From the NCBI GenBank assembly GCA_943788725.1, contig CALSRJ010000006.1:62001-126000 (forward strand): DNA of 64,000 bases. Reading direction: 5' to 3'. Each line of letters begins with the position of its first letter. Within the stretch, counting starts at the first letter, position 1. Origin of the DNA: an uncultured Flavobacteriales bacterium. GTDB taxonomy: Bacteria > Bacteroidota > Bacteroidia > Flavobacteriales_G > Salibacteraceae. Under the pieces are notes generated by a model. It did no database searches. It was not told where the DNA came from and saw nothing but the letters and a program-made list of their open reading frames with translations. A program made the translations under genes and the position numbers. Positions 17,703-26,489 of the stretch are shown here, one piece after another.

Positions 17703-18334
17703 AAAGAGGTAAGAAATATTCGCTTCATTTCGCTCAACATCATGGCGGTCGCCCCCCAGATTTTGAATTCTTCAAATTCAAAGTACGGAGTTTTGATCGC
17801 AACACCATGACTCATGGTAATCTTTCCCTCCACAACGTTCGCTTGATCCAATAAATGGGCCAAGGGCATCTGTATGATTTGTTTGACTTCTCGTTCATCT
17901 CGAACCATCGAGGGAGTAGATGGCAAATAATAAATGAAAGGATGCACAAGAAACCGACTCGGAGGAATATATACCTGGGTCAAGGCTCGCACAAGCACGG
18001 GCACGTCTCGTTGGATCCCTACCTCCTCTTCCATTTCACGCAGAGCCGTCTCGTACAAATCAATGTCATCAGGTTCGACCTTTCCTCCTGGAAAACCCAC
18101 TTGGGCACTGTGCACTCCCTCATACGATTCACGCTCGATCAGGAGAATATGGGCTTGGTCGTCTTTTGGAAATATAGTCGCTGCTACCGCACTCACCTTA
18201 GGAGATGGATCTGCACGAAATGCAGCCTTTCTCGCCTTCGCCATGATGGGCAAAAGTTCATCGTGCGCCTCATCCCCATCTGCTTGCGCGGATTTAACGG
18301 CATCCAATCTCTTTAGGAAATGTTCAAATTCCAT
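17699..18334 (-). CDS. Nudix hydrolase, CoA pyrophosphatase type
   Basis: The Nudix box GGKVEPDDIDLYETALREME followed by EEVGI fits GX5EX7REUXEEXGU. Just before it, LLIERESYEGVHSAQVGFPG resembles the extra motif of the NudL/PCD1 CoA-diphosphatase subfamily, which cleaves CoA to 4'-phosphopantetheine and 3',5'-ADP. The protein is 211 residues, cytoplasmic and of normal length. It overlaps both neighbours (11 bp with the kinase gene upstream, 4 bp with the exported protein downstream), so the three are translated from one mRNA. CoA as substrate is inferred from the subfamily motif. Confidence 0.88.
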   Translation of the reverse strand: MEFEHFLKRLDAVKSAQADGDEAHDELLPIMAKARKAAFRADPSPKVSAVAATIFPKDDQAHILLIERESYEGVHSAQVGFPGGKVEPDDIDLYETALREMEEEVGIQRDVPVLVRALTQVYIPPSRFLVHPFIYYLPSTPSMVRDEREVKQIIQMPLAHLLDQANVVEGKITMSHGVAIKTPYFEFEEFKIWGATAMMLSEMKRIFLTSL

Positions 18335-19172
18335 GTGAATCCCTGTGAAACTGCGTCAACAATTCAATGGGTTTTTTGATCACAGTACCTATTGTAAGGC
18401 CGTGCTCCTTCAAGACTTGGGCGAGTTCTGATTCAAATTCCTGGGCGATGGATCCAAGAAAATGGTGCGGCAAGTCAGAAGCATTGTATTTCAGGAGATG
18501 CTTTGTGACAAAGCTCTGGAAGACTTGCCTAAGCAATCCTTGAATAAAAGGATGGGCACGATGCTTTCCACAAAAAGGAGCAAAGGATGCAAGGAATCTA
18601 TTGGGAAGGGGGTTGTGGTATACCGACTGCAGCATGTCTTCATGCTCATACCTGAAGGCGGCATCAAAATCAGCTTCGATCTCTTTTGGCATCTCACGAT
18701 AAGAACGCGCGCGGATCAATTCTTTTCCTATATGGCCGCCACTTCCTTCATCGCCTAGCACATATCCCAGGTTGGTGACATTGTCCACGATTTTCTCTCC
18801 GTCGTAGCGACATGAGTTGGAGCCTGTCCCTAAAATACTCGCAATGCCTTCACTGTGTTGGCAACACGCACGTGCCGCACCCAAAAGATCATGATATACT
18901 TCAATAGTAGCATTTGGAAACACATCTCGAAGTCCTTTCTCGATCACGACATTTCTCCGAGGACTGGAGCATCCAGCCCCGTAGAAGTAAACGGCTTTTA
19001 CTTGCACTCCGATTCCATCCGGCTTCGCTTCAGCGACCGTCTGGGCGATCAAGTTCTCACTGACAAAAAAAGGATTGAGTCCGATGGTGCTGAAATCGAT
19101 TCGCTCCTCATTCGCTAGGTCAACAACCCTCCAATCGGTCTTAGTGGAACCACTATCAGCTACGCAAATCAC
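18324..19172 (-). CDS. BadF/BadG/BcrA/BcrD-type ATPase, N-acetylglucosamine-kinase-like
   Basis: This actin-fold sugar-kinase-like ATPase of 282 residues begins ICVADSGSTKTDWRVVDL (phosphate 1 motif) and contains SILGTGSNSCRYDGEK (phosphate 2) and YVLGDEGSGGHIGKELI, the pattern of the eukaryotic and bacterial GlcNAc kinase branch. The start is GTG at 19170-19172, exactly 4 nt after a TAAGTTTG -7 box. It probably phosphorylates an amino sugar recovered from the wall, which is an inference from family. It is the first gene of the operon with the Nudix hydrolase and the exported unknown. Confidence 0.85.
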   Translation of the reverse strand: MICVADSGSTKTDWRVVDLANEERIDFSTIGLNPFFVSENLIAQTVAEAKPDGIGVQVKAVYFYGAGCSSPRRNVVIEKGLRDVFPNATIEVYHDLLGAARACCQHSEGIASILGTGSNSCRYDGEKIVDNVTNLGYVLGDEGSGGHIGKELIRARSYREMPKEIEADFDAAFRYEHEDMLQSVYHNPLPNRFLASFAPFCGKHRAHPFIQGLLRQVFQSFVTKHLLKYNASDLPHHFLGSIAQEFESELAQVLKEHGLTIGTVIKKPIELLTQFHRDSHGI

Positions 19173-19176
19173 GCTG

Positions 19177-19184
19177 CAAACTTA
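19177..19184 (-). promoter_or_regulatory. -7 box TAAGTTTG, 4 nt from the BadF-type kinase GTG start
   Basis: TAAGTTTG on the minus strand matches TAnnTTTG and is followed by CAGC and GTG. The geometry predicts a leaderless mRNA beginning at the GTG. It lies just downstream of the terminator of the preceding minus-strand gene. Confidence 0.55.
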
Positions 19185-19210
19185 GCATGCACTTTGATTC
19201 CATTGGCACA

Positions 19211-19239
19211 AAAAAAACCCCGATCCTAGGATCGGGGTT
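19211..19239 (-). terminator. Rho-independent terminator after the 1,115-aa CHU_C gene
   Basis: A near-perfect palindrome AACCCCGATCC-TA-GGATCGGGGTT (19216-19239) is followed on the minus strand by a T run. It lies 14 bp past the stop of the gene at 19254-22601. Confidence 0.93.
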
Positions 19240-19253
19240 CATCGTTTTCAGTT

Positions 19254-22200
19254 TTACTGTTTGTTCCTGATCAAGGTCAAGTCGCCTCGCCACTCTACCT
19301 CTTCCGCATCGAGGGTACTTTCACGCCCTGTTACTACGTAGTAATAAGTGCCGTCCGGCTCTTTGCCTCCATCCCAGAACTGGGTGACATCATCGGTCTC
19401 GAAGACCTTGGTTCCCCATCTGTTATAGATCTTGATGTTGAACTCTTCAATGCCCTCGATCGTCCATGCAAACAGGTCGTTGTTGTTGTCGCCGTTTGGT
19501 GTGAAGACGTTTGGTACAAAGAAGTTGGTGATACGGTCAGCCCTGATCTTCACAACGTGAGAGTCAATACATCTTCCGTTGTCCGCGATCAACGTCACGA
19601 AGTACGTTCCGATGTCCTCAAAGGTCCAAGACTGCGATTCACCCGTCTCCTCACCATACGTAGTGTATCGATCAAAGGTCCATGTGAAGGTTAGCTTGCT
19701 GGTATCAGGACCACTCAAGTTGAAGAACTTCACTTCCAATGGAACGCTACCCGTAACCGTTCGGTCTGCAGCGATCTTGATGTCTGAATCTGTGCTGTCT
19801 GCAGCGAAGAATGCATTTGGACTAGGACGAACTTCTGTTTCAACCCGTGACCACTCGCTTTCGCAACCGTACTCACTTACTTGCGTTCCGAAGATTACGG
19901 TTGGCATATCCACCAACTCACCGTAGTAGAATGGGTTTCCTGCACCCAACACTTCGAGGTCGTCAAAAGTTAAGATACTGTCAGGGTTGCTGTATGTTCC
20001 ATCCCAAGCATACCACTTGTAGGTGTTGCTCAAGAGTCCATCTCCGCGAACCGTCCATCCTTCGCCTTGGCAGTAAGGACCGCCACCGAAGAGCGTTGGC
20101 TTCACTGGTGTGCGAGCGATACGTACGTCTACAACCTCCTTGTTGTAGCAAGTTGTCAATGTGTCGTACAACTCATAGCTGATCGTGTACAGACCCTCGC
20201 CCAAATCGTTTGGAATGAAGTAACCGTCGTGCAGTTCAACCATTGATCCTCCCCAGATACCATCTGGTCGGGCAGTTGTCAATATCACACTATCAACGAT
20301 ATTGTCACAGTACACACTGTCTGCTCCGAAGATGGAAGCATCTGGAAGTAGGTTGATCACCAGGTCCTCTGTAGAACTGGTTCCGCACTGACCATCGATC
20401 GAGTAGGTTATGCTATACTTACCCGCTTTCAATCCAGCCGTATTGAAGTAATATTGACCTGGGTTGTTCGGATCCTCTTCAACATTCTTACCTGTCCACT
20501 CTCCGAATGGATCGGCTTCGTAGTTGTTCAAGTGAATCAACACCTGCTCACCCGAGCAAATCTTTGGAAGGCTGTCAATATCTGATTTGTATTCGTTGAT
20601 GATCCTGAAGGCCGCTGAATCTGTGAATACACATCCACTATCGTTGATGGTATGGAAAATCAACACTGTATCAGGTGCTGAACTTGCGTAGGCACTTGGA
20701 TCGAATATACCGCTGCTTGTCACGTTCGGACCGCTCCATGTTCCTCCAGCAGTGTAGCCTTCCAATTGTTCGGAGTTGCTGAACTTACAAAAAGGACCTT
20801 CGGTCAATACACGTGCATCTGGCAGACCCTTCACGCGGATCACACGCTGCGATGTATTCGCACAAACACCTTCTAAGATGTAGGTAACAATGATTGTACT
20901 ATCACGACCAAAGCCTGGATCTAAGATATCTGGGGCAAATACACCATCTACTGTATTCACAATACCTGGGCCTAAGAATGTTCCTCCAGGCGTATAGGGG
21001 ACCAATGTATCTAGTGGATCGGTTGCACAGTATACTACTGTATCTACAGTTCCACCATTAGCTGGTTCAAACGTCACGTTGAATTGATCAAAGACCTCAA
21101 CTACTATCGTATCAGTATTACCACATGTAGAGCTGAGATTACTCGTTACTACATAAGCCGTGGTTTGTTGCGGATTGATCCAAGGTTGTTGGCATTGTAC
21201 ACATCCAAAGTTCGTACCCACGGAAATCGGATCTCCGTACAATACCGACCAGTAAAACGTATCTCCACCATGCGCATCGAGCGTAATCGTATCCATACTA
21301 CATATCGCAGTATCCGGACCTAAGTAGGTAGTCGGCACAATCCGAATGATGTAGTTAAAGATGTTGAAGCCTGTAACAGGACAAAAGTCGTCTTCTACCG
21401 TAATGTTGAACGGGACGAAGGTTTGATTCACAGGAACCGCGTTCCACTCAATATGCACCGTGTCAGGGTTGGTTCCGTTGACAGACCAAGTAGCTCCTGG
21501 AAGCACTTGATCGATGTTACACTGAATGGTCAAACTATCGTTTGAATAGCCTCCCGATGTATCTAAGTCAAAGACGGCCACATCAAAGGCAAAGTTTTGT
21601 CCAACACATACCTCGATTTCATTCGGTCCTACTTGAGCACCGGTTCCACTGAGGTTCAATACCCCATTGGTGTCTTGCATGGGAGCAAGGTTCGCACATG
21701 AATCAATCACGATGAACTGCACGTCTCGTTGCGTGGTACTGATGCGGACACCCGATTCAGGGTCGTACTCAGAAACCTTAACGGCAATCGCGTAGTTCGC
21801 AGCAATTACGGATGCTGGCTTAAACGCAGTAAACTGAAGTTCACCCGTTTCGTTGTTGATCGTAACGCCGGTCATTGGCTCAGCACCATACCAAGGCGTT
21901 TGGTAATTGATAGGAGTAAAACCTGTAGTAGTATTATAACTTCCCATTGCAGTATCCAACTCCCAATACAAGCTGTCGCCATCCTGCTCAACAATACCCC
22001 AGTTATAGGTTACTTCCTGACCATCACAGAAAAACGGAATTGGCTTGTTCGTAGTGAACAAGGGTGAACTGTTGTTACCAAATGATTGCTCCTTAAGTGT
22101 AGTCCAAGCCGCCACGGAAGGCTGGCTCACGTAGTTTACACCTGTATTTCTCGCTCCGCTGGCGTACAATAGAATGAATTCCGAACAAGTTGTCTGCGTC

Positions 22201-22601
22201 AATTCGCTCAGTACAAGCGTGTCGCGCATGATCGTCCATTCGATACCAAGAAGGCCCGTTTGCCAACCGGCAACGCATGAATTCATGAAGGGTGCCATGG
22301 GCGCACAAATAGGGGACACATCGATTAGGGTATCCGTCTGCGTAGATCTATTGACTGAAAATCCTAAATCAGGACAAATAACCTGATATGAAGTAGGGAC
22401 TCCGGTTGAAGCGTTGGTAGGGGAACCGTTAAACGCCGAACCACCGCAGTAACGCCAGAAATCTAACGTAACGACATAAGTATCAGCAACGATGTGCTCA
22501 TAGGATATATTCATACCCATGATGTGCGTTGCCTGAGCCTTTTGTTGTAATCCAACAATGGATGTTAGAATGAGGCCGAGTATTAGTGTTATCTTTTTCA
22601 T
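19254..22601 (-). CDS. secreted type IX (CHU_C, type B) sorting-domain protein, 1,115 aa
   Basis: This is a large predicted cell-surface or adhesive protein. An N-terminal signal peptide (KKITLILGLILTSIVGLQQK) is followed by THIMGMNISYEHIVADTYVV and immunoglobulin-like beta domains typical of gliding-associated surface proteins. Repeated modules with paired Cys and TAGGTWSGPNV- or PGGTFLGPGIV-like turns follow, then a PKD-like domain (TFTWTFDRYTTYGEE). The last 85 residues are the sorting domain: FFVPNVFTPNGDNNNDLF, IKIYNRWGTKVFETDD, WDGGKEPDGTYYYVV, ending in basic residues. Export by the type IX system follows from this domain; the ligand is unknown. It has its own terminator and lies divergent from the FAD oxidoreductase. 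Confidence 0.9.
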   Translation of the reverse strand: MKKITLILGLILTSIVGLQQKAQATHIMGMNISYEHIVADTYVVTLDFWRYCGGSAFNGSPTNASTGVPTSYQVICPDLGFSVNRSTQTDTLIDVSPICAPMAPFMNSCVAGWQTGLLGIEWTIMRDTLVLSELTQTTCSEFILLYASGARNTGVNYVSQPSVAAWTTLKEQSFGNNSSPLFTTNKPIPFFCDGQEVTYNWGIVEQDGDSLYWELDTAMGSYNTTTGFTPINYQTPWYGAEPMTGVTINNETGELQFTAFKPASVIAANYAIAVKVSEYDPESGVRISTTQRDVQFIVIDSCANLAPMQDTNGVLNLSGTGAQVGPNEIEVCVGQNFAFDVAVFDLDTSGGYSNDSLTIQCNIDQVLPGATWSVNGTNPDTVHIEWNAVPVNQTFVPFNITVEDDFCPVTGFNIFNYIIRIVPTTYLGPDTAICSMDTITLDAHGGDTFYWSVLYGDPISVGTNFGCVQCQQPWINPQQTTAYVVTSNLSSTCGNTDTIVVEVFDQFNVTFEPANGGTVDTVVYCATDPLDTLVPYTPGGTFLGPGIVNTVDGVFAPDILDPGFGRDSTIIVTYILEGVCANTSQRVIRVKGLPDARVLTEGPFCKFSNSEQLEGYTAGGTWSGPNVTSSGIFDPSAYASSAPDTVLIFHTINDSGCVFTDSAAFRIINEYKSDIDSLPKICSGEQVLIHLNNYEADPFGEWTGKNVEEDPNNPGQYYFNTAGLKAGKYSITYSIDGQCGTSSTEDLVINLLPDASIFGADSVYCDNIVDSVILTTARPDGIWGGSMVELHDGYFIPNDLGEGLYTISYELYDTLTTCYNKEVVDVRIARTPVKPTLFGGGPYCQGEGWTVRGDGLLSNTYKWYAWDGTYSNPDSILTFDDLEVLGAGNPFYYGELVDMPTVIFGTQVSEYGCESEWSRVETEVRPSPNAFFAADSTDSDIKIAADRTVTGSVPLEVKFFNLSGPDTSKLTFTWTFDRYTTYGEETGESQSWTFEDIGTYFVTLIADNGRCIDSHVVKIRADRITNFFVPNVFTPNGDNNNDLFAWTIEGIEEFNIKIYNRWGTKVFETDDVTQFWDGGKEPDGTYYYVVTGRESTLDAEEVEWRGDLTLIRNKQ

Positions 22602-22608
22602 GATTATT

Positions 22609-22624
22609 TATGGACTACTCCATA
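22609..22624. repeat. perfect 6-bp inverted repeat upstream of the CHU_C gene
   Basis: TATGGA-CTAC-TCCATA is a perfect inverted repeat with a 4-nt loop, 7-23 nt upstream of the CHU_C start at 22601. It could be an RNA hairpin next to the start codon or a small operator. No TAnnTTTG box was found for this gene. Confidence 0.4.
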
Positions 22625-22692
22625 GATTAGTGAAAGCGCCCAAAAGTTGCCTCGGTTCATAAAAAATCTCATTTATGTACAACTTTGGGGCG

Positions 22693-23724
22693 GTGAAGAT
22701 AATAATCATAGGCTCTGGTTTAGCAGGAATTGCGATTGCTGAGCGGTTCATCGCCGCGCATTGCGACGTAACCGTATGGACAAATACGACACAAGCCTCA
22801 AGCACGGGAATCGCTACTGGGATGTATAACCCCGTTGTTTTTCGCCGTTTGAACTTGAGCTGGATGGTGGAAGATTTGCTTCCCGAAATGCATTCTTTCT
22901 TCTCAAGCCTCGAAGAAAAGTTGGCAATATCGCTGAAAGGTCCCATCGATTTTGCAAGGAGAATTCCGAGCGATGACTATCATCATTTATGGGAAACTCG
23001 AAGATCCGAACCATCCTACTCAACCTTCATTGGACCCATCTTAAATGGATATGGAAGCGTTAAGCATGCTGGAATGGTCGATTGTTCCCTGCTCAAAACA
23101 CAATACGAGCAATACCTGCTATCAAACCATCGACTGATCGACAGACCCTTTTCTTTCGATGAGCTCTCCTTTAAAGATGGCCAAGTGTGCCTTGCAGAAG
23201 GGGACTATGACTTGGCCGTGTTCTGTGACGGTCCTTACGCCGTGCAAAACCCTTATTTCAATTGGCTGCCTTTCAACCTTTGCCAAGGAGAATGGATCAC
23301 CCTTCAAACCGATGCTCCTTTGACGAAGCGCGTGCTGAACAACAAGGTCAATATCATCCCAATGGGAGAGAATCGGTATAAACTCTCTAGCTCATACAGT
23401 TGGAAAACGCTGGACTGGCAGCCCCATGATGAGGCCAAGGAAGAGTTGCTAAAAGGATTCGAAGAATTATTTGATGTGCCCTATACTCTAGTAGAGCACC
23501 GAGCAGCGTTGAGACCGACCGTCTCTGATCGACGCCCCTACCTCGGCCGGCACCCAGAGTACGCGTCGCTGGCCATCTTTAATGGCCTGGGGTCAAAAGG
23601 GGTGATGTTGGCACCTTATTTCTCCCAGCATCTTGCCTCCCACCTATTAGACGGAACACCGCTTCTACCCGAGGTAGATATAAAGCGGCATTTAAAGCGT
23701 TTCCACCGTTCGAAAGAAGGGTGA
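22693..23724 (+). CDS. FAD-dependent oxidoreductase (DAO/glycine-oxidase-like)
   Basis: This is a single-domain FAD amine/amino-acid oxidoreductase. The dinucleotide-binding GSGLAGIAIAERF is at the extreme N-terminus, and the C-terminal FAD motif is RPTVSDRRPYLG...IFNGLGSKGVMLAPYFSQ. The length is 343-349 residues. I prefer the GTG at 22693, giving (M)KIIIIGSGLAG, over the ATG at 22675. The GTG places the Rossmann strand at the terminus, and a CAACTTTG sequence, one mismatch from TAnnTTTG, ends 5 nt before it. The substrate is unknown; secondary-amine or amino-acid oxidation is a family-level inference. Confidence 0.85.
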   Translation: MKIIIIGSGLAGIAIAERFIAAHCDVTVWTNTTQASSTGIATGMYNPVVFRRLNLSWMVEDLLPEMHSFFSSLEEKLAISLKGPIDFARRIPSDDYHHLWETRRSEPSYSTFIGPILNGYGSVKHAGMVDCSLLKTQYEQYLLSNHRLIDRPFSFDELSFKDGQVCLAEGDYDLAVFCDGPYAVQNPYFNWLPFNLCQGEWITLQTDAPLTKRVLNNKVNIIPMGENRYKLSSSYSWKTLDWQPHDEAKEELLKGFEELFDVPYTLVEHRAALRPTVSDRRPYLGRHPEYASLAIFNGLGSKGVMLAPYFSQHLASHLLDGTPLLPEVDIKRHLKRFHRSKEG

Positions 23725-23756
23725 TGATGATCAGATTTTTCGAGCGGAATTGACGT

Positions 23757-23764
23757 TATTTTTG
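23757..23764 (+). promoter_or_regulatory. -7 box TATTTTTG, 4 nt from the trhO ATG
   Basis: TATTTTTG matches TAnnTTTG and is followed by CACC and ATG. Leaderless transcription is predicted. A T-rich tract at 23736-23740 is the only -33 candidate. Confidence 0.6.
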
Positions 23765-23768
23765 CACC

Positions 23769-24827
23769 ATGCCTTTGCACAACAGAATTGACAAGCGTGT
23801 CCTGAAGGACATGATCGAGAAGGACCCGACACAGCGACGGACCCTTTCGTTCTATCGCTACGTTCAGATCGATGACCCCCACACGTACCGCGATGAGCTT
23901 TATCGCGCTTGGGAATCGATGGGATGCCTAGGTCGCATTTATTTGGCCAAGGAAGGCATCAACGCCCAAATGAACGTACCGATTGATCAGTGGAACATTT
24001 TCATTGAGCACTTAAGCGCCGATGAGAAACTAAACAACATTCCGCTCAAGATCGCGGTTGAGGATGACAACAAATCCTTTTATAAGCTGAAAATCAAGGT
24101 CCGAAAGAAAATCGTGGCCGATGGGCTCGACGACAACACCTTTAACCCTTGGGATACAGGAAACCACCTCTCCGCGGTCGAATTCAACGAGGCCCTTGAG
24201 AATGGCGCCATCGTGATCGATATGCGGAATCACTACGAAAGTGAAGTAGGTCATTTCAAAGGAGCCATCACCCCAGATGCAGATACCTTCCGTCAAGAAT
24301 TGAAGATGGTAGAAAAAATGCTCGAAGGAAAAGAGGAGAAGAAGATTTTAATGTACTGTACCGGCGGCATACGCTGTGAAAAAGCCAGCGCTTACTTCAA
24401 GCACCTCGGCTTCAAGGATGTAAACCAACTCAAAGGCGGCATCATTGAGTACGCGCATCAAGTAGAGGAGCAAGGACTGCAAAACAACTACGTCGGCAAG
24501 AATTTTGTCTTTGACGAACGGCTCGGTGAGCGCATTTCAGATGAGGTCATCGCCCATTGCCATCAGTGCGGGGAGCCGTGCGATGCACACACCAACTGTG
24601 AGAACCTCGAATGCCACATTCTCTTCATTCAATGCGATGCATGTAAAGCGAAATACGAGCGTTGTTGCTCTCCTGAATGCCAAGAGGTGATTCACCTCCC
24701 AGAGGAGGAACAACGGGAACGCAGGAAGCATAAGCAACCGAAGAAAGATGCACGCAATGTCTTCAAGAAAGGCAGGTTTCAAGACCGCATGCAGCAGCTG
24801 AAAAAGGAAGTTTCCACGTCCAGTTGA
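23769..24827 (+). CDS. trhO: tRNA uridine(34) hydroxylase, rhodanese-domain (YceA/UPF0176 family)
   Basis: TrhO hydroxylates U34 of tRNAs with O2, supplying the 5-hydroxyuridine that precedes the cmo5U and mo5U wobble modifications. The 352-residue protein has the UPF0176 N-terminal domain (SFYRYVQIDDPHTYRDELY, CLGRIYLAKEGINAQMNVP) and then a rhodanese domain with DMRNHYESEVGHFKGA. The active-site loop MYCTGGIRCEKASAY carries the catalytic Cys, and a Cys-rich C-terminal region (CHQCGEPCDAHTNCENLEC, CDACKAKYERCCSPEC) probably binds metal. The length agrees with E. coli YceA (about 350). Role known from family. Confidence 0.93.
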   Translation: MPLHNRIDKRVLKDMIEKDPTQRRTLSFYRYVQIDDPHTYRDELYRAWESMGCLGRIYLAKEGINAQMNVPIDQWNIFIEHLSADEKLNNIPLKIAVEDDNKSFYKLKIKVRKKIVADGLDDNTFNPWDTGNHLSAVEFNEALENGAIVIDMRNHYESEVGHFKGAITPDADTFRQELKMVEKMLEGKEEKKILMYCTGGIRCEKASAYFKHLGFKDVNQLKGGIIEYAHQVEEQGLQNNYVGKNFVFDERLGERISDEVIAHCHQCGEPCDAHTNCENLECHILFIQCDACKAKYERCCSPECQEVIHLPEEEQRERRKHKQPKKDARNVFKKGRFQDRMQQLKKEVSTSS

Positions 24828-24919
24828 ATGTGAATAAACGAGGATAAAAATTCCTCGCCAGCCCAATCTGATTGGGTAATATTGCACCTTATTCAGCAAA
24901 GCCAATTTCCCAATCCAGT

Positions 24920-26419
24920 ATGAAAGAGATCCGCACGGCCTTAGTATCTGTATTTAGCAAAGACGGCCTGGATGAGATCGCTCAACTCCTGCACGAACGT
25001 GGGGTCACCATTTACTCAACAGGTGGCACCGCCAAATTCTTTACGGACAAGGGCATTCCAGTCGTAGAAGTAGAATCCATTACCGATTACCCATCCATCC
25101 TTGGAGGTCGCGTTAAGACGCTCCACCCGAAGGTGTTTGGAGGCATCCTAGGCAGGTCTTCTGTGGCCTCTGATCAAGCCGAATTAAAAGAATACGCCAT
25201 ACCCACCCTCGACCTTGTTGTGGTGGATTTGTACCCCTTTGAAGACACGGTGCGTTCCGGAGCCAGCGATGCGGACATCATCGAGAAGATCGACATCGGA
25301 GGCATTTCCTTGATCCGAGCTGGCGCCAAGAATTTCAACGATGTGTGCATCATTCCTTCCAAGCACCAGTATGCCGACTTGGTCAGCATACTGAAGAATG
25401 GAGGAGCAACAGGTCTCAGCACGCGAAAGAACCTTGCATCCAAAGCTTTTGAGGTTACGAAACTGTATGATAGCGCCATCTCTTCCTACTTCTTAGGGGA
25501 GGATTGGAGCAATGAACGCAAGGCGCTTCGCTACGGCGAAAACCCTCATCAACAGGGTTCATTTGTAGGGAACATCAACACATTTGTGGAGCAATTACAT
25601 GGAAAGGAGTTGTCTTACAACAACCTACTCGATGTCGACTCGGCAATTCGATTGATCCGCGATTTTAAAAATGAGGATCCATCCTTCGCGGTGATCAAGC
25701 ACAACAACGCATGTGGATTTGCCACGCGCGGCGATACCAAAACTGCTTACCTCGACGCACTTGCAGGGGATCCGGTCAGCGCCTTTGGAGGCATCATTGT
25801 CACCAACACGACCATCGACATGGCCTCTGCGGAAGAGATCAACAAGCTGTTTTGTGAGGTAGTAATCGCTCCGGGGTATGACGACGATGCATTAACCCTC
25901 TTGAAAAGCAAAAAGAATCGCATCATTCTCGTGGATAAATTGCAGGACTTCCCGACGAAATCGGTTCGTTCGGTCCTTCACGGGGTGCTCGAACAAGACA
26001 TCGACGGAAAGATTGTGCAGTCAACAGAGCTTCGAAACGTAACCAAGCGGCAAGCTACGGCCGAAGAAGTAGAAGACCTTTTGTTTGCCAATAAGTTGGT
26101 GAAGCACACGAAGTCAAACACCATCGTCATCGCCAAGAACAAGCAATTGGTGGCAAGTGGTGTGGGACAAACCTCACGGGTTGACGCCTTGAAGCAAGCG
26201 ATTACCAAAGCGAAAAACTTTGGCTTCGAAGTCAAAGGGTCCGTAATGGCGAGCGATGCATTCTTTCCATTCCCAGACTGTGTGGAGATCGGAAACAATG
26301 AAGGCATCAAGGCCGTCATTCAACCCGGAGGATCCATGCGAGATCAGGAATCAATAGACTATTGCAACAACCACAACATGGCCATGGTAATGACCGGCAT
26401 ACGCCATTTCCGTCATTAA
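24920..26419 (+). CDS. purH: bifunctional AICAR formyltransferase / IMP cyclohydrolase
   Basis: PurH catalyses the last two steps of IMP synthesis. The N-terminal MGS-like cyclohydrolase domain begins IRTALVSVFSKDGLDEIAQL and has GGRVKTLHPKVFGGILGR. The formyltransferase domain has KELSYNNLLDVDSAIRLIRD, FAVIKHNNACGFA with the catalytic Lys-His, SAFGGIIV, GQTSRVDALKQA, SDAFFPFPD and QPGGSMRDQE. From the ATG at 24920 it is 499 residues, in the family range. I chose that start over the ATG-like upstream codon at 24872 because the family begins at this point. A weak TAATATTG lies at 24877-24884. Confidence 0.96.
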   Translation: MKEIRTALVSVFSKDGLDEIAQLLHERGVTIYSTGGTAKFFTDKGIPVVEVESITDYPSILGGRVKTLHPKVFGGILGRSSVASDQAELKEYAIPTLDLVVVDLYPFEDTVRSGASDADIIEKIDIGGISLIRAGAKNFNDVCIIPSKHQYADLVSILKNGGATGLSTRKNLASKAFEVTKLYDSAISSYFLGEDWSNERKALRYGENPHQQGSFVGNINTFVEQLHGKELSYNNLLDVDSAIRLIRDFKNEDPSFAVIKHNNACGFATRGDTKTAYLDALAGDPVSAFGGIIVTNTTIDMASAEEINKLFCEVVIAPGYDDDALTLLKSKKNRIILVDKLQDFPTKSVRSVLHGVLEQDIDGKIVQSTELRNVTKRQATAEEVEDLLFANKLVKHTKSNTIVIAKNKQLVASGVGQTSRVDALKQAITKAKNFGFEVKGSVMASDAFFPFPDCVEIGNNEGIKAVIQPGGSMRDQESIDYCNNHNMAMVMTGIRHFRH

Positions 26420-26426
26420 GGGCCCG

Positions 26427-26456
26427 TTGAAGCGATGAGAATTAAAAGTACTTTTA
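26427..26456 (+). promoter_or_regulatory. probable promoter of the mre/rod operon
   Basis: TTG (26427-26429), a 19-nt spacer and TACTTTTA (26449-26456) fit the Bacteroidota promoter with one mismatch in the -7 box. It lies 33 nt before mreB. Confidence 0.45.
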
Positions 26457-26475
26457 GCAAACTTTGACTTTGAAC

Positions 26476-26481
26476 GGAGGT
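26476..26481 (+). promoter_or_regulatory. strong Shine-Dalgarno GGAGGT before mreB
   Basis: GGAGGT ends 8 nt before the mreB ATG, an ideal Shine-Dalgarno site. I saw no equally strong site before the other starts I inspected, as expected in Bacteroidota. Confidence 0.7.
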
Positions 26482-26489
26482 AGATAACT

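Noticed and set aside
24877-24884. TAATATTG before purH as a -7 promoter box
   Set aside because: It misses one conserved T and has no -33 element; too weak to list.
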